DNA from: Nitrospirota bacterium | Lineage (GTDB): Bacteria > Nitrospirota > Nitrospiria > Nitrospirales > Nitrospiraceae | Length of the DNA stretch: 64,000 bases | Assembly (NCBI GenBank): GCA_030684575.1 | Contig: JAUXVD010000016.1 | Location: 1-64,000, forward strand | Direction: 5' to 3' | Shown: in pieces, positions 60,383 to 64,000 of the stretch | Layout of the letters: each line of letters begins with the position of its first letter | How positions within the stretch are numbered: position 1 is the first letter of the stretch | Program-made: the position numbers and the translations under genes | Notes under the pieces: model-generated | What the model saw: the letters and a program-made list of their open reading frames with translations, nothing else | Told to the model about the DNA's origin: nothing | The model's database searches: none

Positions 60383-60763
60383 ATGGCTTCCTTGCTCAAG
60401 AATTCTCTGGCGGAAACGTGGGATAAGGTCCGTGCGGAATTCTCCCATGCCTTTTCGACCACATCCGAGGCCGAGCCATTCACCATTGAAGACCTCTCGT
60501 TGCTTGAGCGGGTGGCCGACGCGGTGGTGAAGCGGGGCATGACTGCTCCCGCCACCGTATTTCTGGAATCGCTTGGGCCCATGAATTTCCTCGGGAGCCA
60601 GGCCCTGTATTTTCTGACCCCGATCATTGAATGGGCGTTTCATGCCAAGGAAGTCGAGCAAGTGGCCCGGTTGCTTGAGCGACGCGATACGATCTCTCGT
60701 CTCATCTCTCTGATTGAAACGAAGTCTGCTCCCCAGGCTCCTCAAGGAGCCTCTGCTCAATGA
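60383..60763 (+). CDS. Unknown small protein, first gene of GlmL-like module
   Basis: 126 residues, not recognised. Mostly helical by appearance, with an amphipathic N-terminus (FTIEDLSLLERVADAVVKRGMTAPATVFLES) and a hydrophobic stretch (GPMNFLGSQALYFLTPIIEWAF) that could be a membrane-associated helix. It overlaps the next gene by 4 nt (ATGA), so it is translationally coupled to the GlmL-like protein and probably its partner. A good promoter precedes it. Confidence 0.8.
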   Translation: MASLLKNSLAETWDKVRAEFSHAFSTTSEAEPFTIEDLSLLERVADAVVKRGMTAPATVFLESLGPMNFLGSQALYFLTPIIEWAFHAKEVEQVARLLERRDTISRLISLIETKSAPQAPQGASAQ

Positions 60764-62601
60764 CTGTGCCGAATGCAGCACCCAACAAGCCGGTGATCGC
60801 CCATCCTCTCAACGTCATCGTGGCGACCGACTGTGGCAGCACGACGACCAAAGCCATTCTGATCGAGAAAGTCGGAGACGAATACCGGCAGACCTATCGC
60901 GGGGAGGCCCCGACGACGGTGGAAGCGCCGTTCGAAGATGTGACGCGCGGGGTACTCAACGCGATTGCGGAGATTGAAGAACTCTCCGGCCGGAAAATTC
61001 TGGACGGCGACACCATCATTACGCCCTGCCGCGATGCGAAGACCGGTGTCGACATCTACATCTCCACCAGCAGCGCAGGTGGAGGATTGCAGATGATGGT
61101 GACCGGGGTGGTGCAGAACATGACGGGGGAAAGTGCGCAACGGGCCGCGCTCGGAGCCGGCGCCATCGTCATTGATGTACTCGCGTCGAACGATGGCCGT
61201 CTGCCACATGAGAAGATCGAGCGTATCCGGACGATGCGACCGGACATGATCTTGATGTCCGGCGGGACGGACGGCGGCGCGGTCACCCATGTGGTGGAGA
61301 TGGCGGAGTACATCGCGGCGGCGGACCCACGCCCCCGGTTCGGAGCCACCTATAAGCTCCCGTTGGTCTACGCGGGGAACAAAGACGCGCAGCCGCAAGT
61401 GAAGAAAATCCTGGAAGAGAAAACCGCGTTGGTCTTGACCGACAACATCCGTCCGGTATTGGAGCGGGAGAACCTTGCGCCGGCGCGCAACAAGATCCAC
61501 GACCTGTTTCTCGAACATGTCATGCAACAGGCGCCTGGCTATAAGAAGCTGATCGAGATGGCCGGTGCGCCGATCATGCCGACGCCGGCGGCGGTCGGTG
61601 TGATCATGGAAACGATCGCCAAGCGGGAGCATTTAAACTTGATCGGGGTGGACATCGGCGGCGCGACGACGGACGTATTCTCGGTGTTCGAAGGACTTTT
61701 CAACCGGACCGTCAGCGCGAACCTCGGCATGTCCTATAGCATTTCCAATGTGCTGGCCGAAGCAGGGCTCGCTAACATCATGCGGTGGGTGCCCTTCACG
61801 ATCGACGAACAGACGCTCCGCAACCGGATTAAGAACAAGATGGTCCGTCCGACGACGATTCCGCAGACGCTGGACGAGTTGCAGATCGAACATGCGATCG
61901 CCCGCGAAGCGCTCCGGCTCGCCTTGATCCATCACAAATCCCTCGCGACGGCCCTCAAGGGAATACAACAAGAGCGCACCATCTCGGATGTGTTCGAACA
62001 GCAACAGTCCGGCAAGACGCTGATTGACATGCTCAAGCTCGATTTGATCGTCGGAAGCGGGGGGATTCTGTCCCATGCGCCGCGCCGCATCCAGTCGATG
62101 CTCATGATGGTGGATGCCTATGAACCGCTCGGAGTGACGAGGCTCTCGGTCGACAGTATCTTTATGATGCCGCATCTGGGCATGCTCTCGGCGATCGATG
62201 AGAAGGCGGCAACCGATGTCTTCGTGCGTGATTGCATGGTCTACCTGGGGACTTGTGTCGCGCCGATCGGGCAGGGGAAAGAGGGAGAACGGTGTGCGGA
62301 CTATGCCATCACGTTCTCTGATGGCCGGATCGACAAGGGGCAACTTTCATTTGGCGATCTGCGGCTGGTGCCCCTGGCCAGCGATCAGAAGGCCTCGATC
62401 ACGATTCAACCGGAGAAACAGGTAAATCTCGGGGCAGGGGTAGGAGTTGCCGTCACGCGCGAGGTGCAAGGCGGTGTGGTGGGACTGCTCCTTGATGGGC
62501 GCGGACGTCCCTTGCAGTTGCCGACCGATCGCGATGCCAGAATGGCATCGTTGAAGAAATGGTATCAGGCCGTCGGATTGTACCCAGGAAGTGATGTGTG
62601 A
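60760..62601 (+). CDS. GlmL/MutL-family protein (glutamate-mutase-L-like, ASKHA fold)
   Basis: 613 residues. VATDCGSTTTKAILIE is the phosphate-1 loop of the ASKHA (actin-like ATPase) fold, and LIGVDIGGATTDVFSVFEG near residue 297 is the second. STSSAGGGLQMMVTGVVQNMTGESAQRAALGAGA is the signature of the MutL/GlmL family, named after the accessory protein of adenosylcobalamin-dependent glutamate mutase, thought to help repair or assemble cobalamin mutases. No mutase subunit (glmS, glmE) lies nearby. Its constant companions here are the small protein upstream and the barrel-sandwich protein downstream. The stop is inside a long inverted repeat. Confidence 0.85.
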   Translation: MTVPNAAPNKPVIAHPLNVIVATDCGSTTTKAILIEKVGDEYRQTYRGEAPTTVEAPFEDVTRGVLNAIAEIEELSGRKILDGDTIITPCRDAKTGVDIYISTSSAGGGLQMMVTGVVQNMTGESAQRAALGAGAIVIDVLASNDGRLPHEKIERIRTMRPDMILMSGGTDGGAVTHVVEMAEYIAAADPRPRFGATYKLPLVYAGNKDAQPQVKKILEEKTALVLTDNIRPVLERENLAPARNKIHDLFLEHVMQQAPGYKKLIEMAGAPIMPTPAAVGVIMETIAKREHLNLIGVDIGGATTDVFSVFEGLFNRTVSANLGMSYSISNVLAEAGLANIMRWVPFTIDEQTLRNRIKNKMVRPTTIPQTLDELQIEHAIAREALRLALIHHKSLATALKGIQQERTISDVFEQQQSGKTLIDMLKLDLIVGSGGILSHAPRRIQSMLMMVDAYEPLGVTRLSVDSIFMMPHLGMLSAIDEKAATDVFVRDCMVYLGTCVAPIGQGKEGERCADYAITFSDGRIDKGQLSFGDLRLVPLASDQKASITIQPEKQVNLGAGVGVAVTREVQGGVVGLLLDGRGRPLQLPTDRDARMASLKKWYQAVGLYPGSDV

Positions 62602-62681
62602 TGAGTGAAGGGTGATGGGCGGGAAAGGCTATAAGAGAATGTGCGATCTGTACCCATCACGCATCACTGATCACCTATCAC
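62591..62681. repeat. 29-bp imperfect inverted repeat built of GTGAT units, spanning a stop codon
   Basis: Bases 62591-62619 pair with 62653-62681 at 24 of 29 positions. Each arm is made of four GTGAT-like units. The stop of the GlmL-like gene (62599-62601) is inside the left arm, and the following ATG is 13 nt after the right arm. It may tune read-through between the two genes. Confidence 0.65.
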
Positions 62682-62693
62682 GGCATTAAAACT

Positions 62694-63824
62694 ATGGCCC
62701 ATTCCTACACTCCAGGCCTCACCGTTACCGAGCAGGCAACCATCCGTCGCCGACGGCTGTTGTCGCTGCCTGGCACCGTGCTGGTGGCAGCGGGGGAGAC
62801 GGTGCGCGCGAATCAGCCGGTCGCTCGTGCAGAATTGCCAGGGAAGGTCTATCCCCTGAACCTCGCCAATCAGTTGGGTGTGGCGCCGGACGAGATCAAT
62901 GAATATTTGATCAAAAAGGCCGGCGATCCGGTCAACAAAGGCGAGATCCTGGCCGAGAACAAGCCCCTCATCAAGTGGTTCAAGACGGAAGTGCTCTCGC
63001 CGATCACCGGTGTCGTGGAATCCCTATCCACGGTCACGGGCCAGGTGCTGTTGCGGGAGCCGCCGCGCGTCCTGGAGTTGCTGGGTTATGTGGACGGGCT
63101 CATTGTCGAGGTGATTCCGCAGCAGGGCGTCTTCGTCGAGACGGATTGTAGCCTGGTGCAGGGCATCTTCGGCATCGGTGGCGAAACCAGAGGCGAGATC
63201 GTGATTGCCGTGACGTCGCCGGACGACGTGCTCACGCCGCGTCACCTGACGCCGGCCATGAAGGGCAAGGTTGTTGTGGGAGGTTCCTTCATCTCGTCGG
63301 AGGCGTTGACGCGCGCGAAAGAGGTGGGGGTGGCAGGGTTGGTTATTGGCGGCATCCATGATAAGGATTTGCGCGCACTCCTGGGCTACGATCTTGGCGT
63401 GGCTATCACAGGCACGGAACAGGTCGGCTTTACGCTCATCCTCACTGAAGGGTTCGGCACCATTCCTATGGCCGATAAGACTTTCAATCTGCTCTCTGCC
63501 CATGCGGGCCAAGAGGCATCCATTTCCGGCGCGACGCAAATTCGTGCCGGAGTCATCAGGCCGGAGATCATCATCCCTAAAAGCGGTTCTGCGGGCAGGC
63601 GGGGCGCTGTCACCATGCCGGAGCGGGAAGGCATCCGGATCGGCGACCAGGTGCGCATCATTCGCGATCCCCTGTTCGGGAAGATCGGCGAAGTCGCGAG
63701 TCTGCCGCCGGATCTTCAGAAGATTCCGACTGAGAGCGAAGTGCGCGTGATGGAAGTCCGCTTTGCCGACGGCAGCAGGGTGATGATTCCCAGGACGAAC
63801 ATTGAATTGATCGAGGGGGCCTAG
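62694..63824 (+). CDS. Unknown protein with barrel-sandwich (RnfC/biotinyl-like) and KOW-like segments
   Basis: 376 residues. The N-terminal 110 residues resemble two half-barrel units as in RnfC or biotinyl-type domains (LPGTVLVAAGETVRANQPVARAELPGKV; VLSPITGVVESLSTVTGQVLLREPP). The central part has a Gly-rich GVAGLVIGGIHDKDLRALLGYDLGVAITGTEQ. The C-terminal 60 residues (GDQVRIIRDPLFGKIGEVASL) look like a KOW/SH3-type barrel. No enzyme assignment is safe. It follows the GlmL-like gene by 92 nt and is probably the third member of the module. Repeat copy D begins on the base after its TAG. Confidence 0.8.
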   Translation: MAHSYTPGLTVTEQATIRRRRLLSLPGTVLVAAGETVRANQPVARAELPGKVYPLNLANQLGVAPDEINEYLIKKAGDPVNKGEILAENKPLIKWFKTEVLSPITGVVESLSTVTGQVLLREPPRVLELLGYVDGLIVEVIPQQGVFVETDCSLVQGIFGIGGETRGEIVIAVTSPDDVLTPRHLTPAMKGKVVVGGSFISSEALTRAKEVGVAGLVIGGIHDKDLRALLGYDLGVAITGTEQVGFTLILTEGFGTIPMADKTFNLLSAHAGQEASISGATQIRAGVIRPEIIIPKSGSAGRRGAVTMPEREGIRIGDQVRIIRDPLFGKIGEVASLPPDLQKIPTESEVRVMEVRFADGSRVMIPRTNIELIEGA

Positions 63825-63899
63825 CAGGATGCTGAAAACGTCTGCCAGCTTCGCTCTCGACTCGCCTGCGGCCTTGCTGAACAGCCGGTTTGAGCATCC
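63825..63899. repeat. Structured intergenic repeat, copy D (short form)
   Basis: Starts CAGGATGCTGAAAACG, identical to copy C, on the base after the TAG of the preceding gene, and ends GTTTGAGCATCCC. The internal hairpin present in copies A-C is deleted; the sequence jumps from CTCTCGAC to CGCCTGCGGCCTTGCTGAAC. Confidence 0.85.
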
Positions 63900-63918
63900 C
63901 GCCTTATGGAAGGTATCG

Positions 63919-64000
63919 GTGCTCCTGCTCGTGGCTATTCTGAGTCAGTCATGGTTGCCGGTGTTTGCCCAAACAGCCGAGACGAAGAAAACCCTCTCTC
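63919..64000 (+). CDS. Exported protein, N-terminal signal peptide (partial, runs off window)
   Basis: From GTG 63919 the frame reads a signal peptide (VLLLVAILSQSWLPVFA/QT) and remains open to the window edge. An earlier in-frame TTG at 63874 lies inside repeat copy D, so part of the N-terminus might be read from the repeat itself. The rest of the protein is outside the window and cannot be identified. It probably belongs to the same transcript as the GlmL-like module. Confidence 0.5.
   Translation, partial: MLLLVAILSQSWLPVFAQTAETKKTLS

Overview
The window reads as a chromosome segment of a Gram-negative bacterium. It carries a KDO/heptose pathway for lipopolysaccharide, outer-membrane secretin and lipoproteins, and signal peptidase I. 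Gene content and order are what I would expect of a Nitrospira-like member of the Nitrospirota: an exopolysaccharide locus, a PilMNO/GspDEFG hybrid system, bactofilins, and a pyrR-pyrB-pyrC-carA-carB cluster. That assignment is inference; no rRNA gene is present to test it. I saw no tRNA, rRNA or CRISPR array.

Layout. 1-0.5 kb: remnants of two IS3-family elements. 0.7-7 kb: envelope-polysaccharide decoration genes (SGNH hydrolase, deacetylase-like protein, NodU/CmcH carbamoyltransferase, SxtJ-like protein, a 50-residue DUF5989 protein, acyltransferase). 7-8.8 kb: decayed IS3 and IS630 elements. 8.8-13.6 kb: a secreted BACON-repeat/FN3 protein and a nucleotide-sugar dehydrogenase. 13.9-24.4 kb: an 11-gene type II secretion/type IV pilus hybrid operon whose secretin ends in a cohesin-like domain. 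24.5-30.6 kb: UDP-glucuronate decarboxylase-like gene, proA, two unknown genes and two bactofilins. 31-42.2 kb: pyrimidine operon with a PyrR-type attenuator, also carrying sppA, an M48 protease, greA and a SAM hydrolase gene. 42.2-44.8 kb: accessory patch with nested inverted repeats and a DUF4238 gene. 44.8-46.2 kb: bioA. 46.3-56 kb: lepA-lepB-rfaE1-kdsB-pyrG-kdsA-kdsD-pgsA-plsY behind a consensus sigma-70 promoter. 56-60 kb: a sigma-54-type promoter driving a PilZ gene and a stand-alone contractile-sheath C-terminal domain, then an HNH nuclease, a Tim44-like protein and an apparent frr-like fragment. 60.3-63.8 kb: a three-gene module around a GlmL/MutL-type ATPase-fold protein.

How it fits together. 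Most of the window builds the envelope: KDO and heptose synthesis, phospholipid head-group and acyl transfer, nucleotide-sugar precursors, polysaccharide decoration and protein export. The pyrimidine operon supplies UTP and CTP, which the KDO and phospholipid steps use.

The three things most worth attention are: (1) the sigma-54/PilZ/sheath-domain pair; (2) a family of structured repeats, four copies in about 11.5 kb, each beginning 0-2 nt after a stop codon, with compensatory base changes in the internal hairpin; (3) the GlmL-like module with no visible glutamate mutase.
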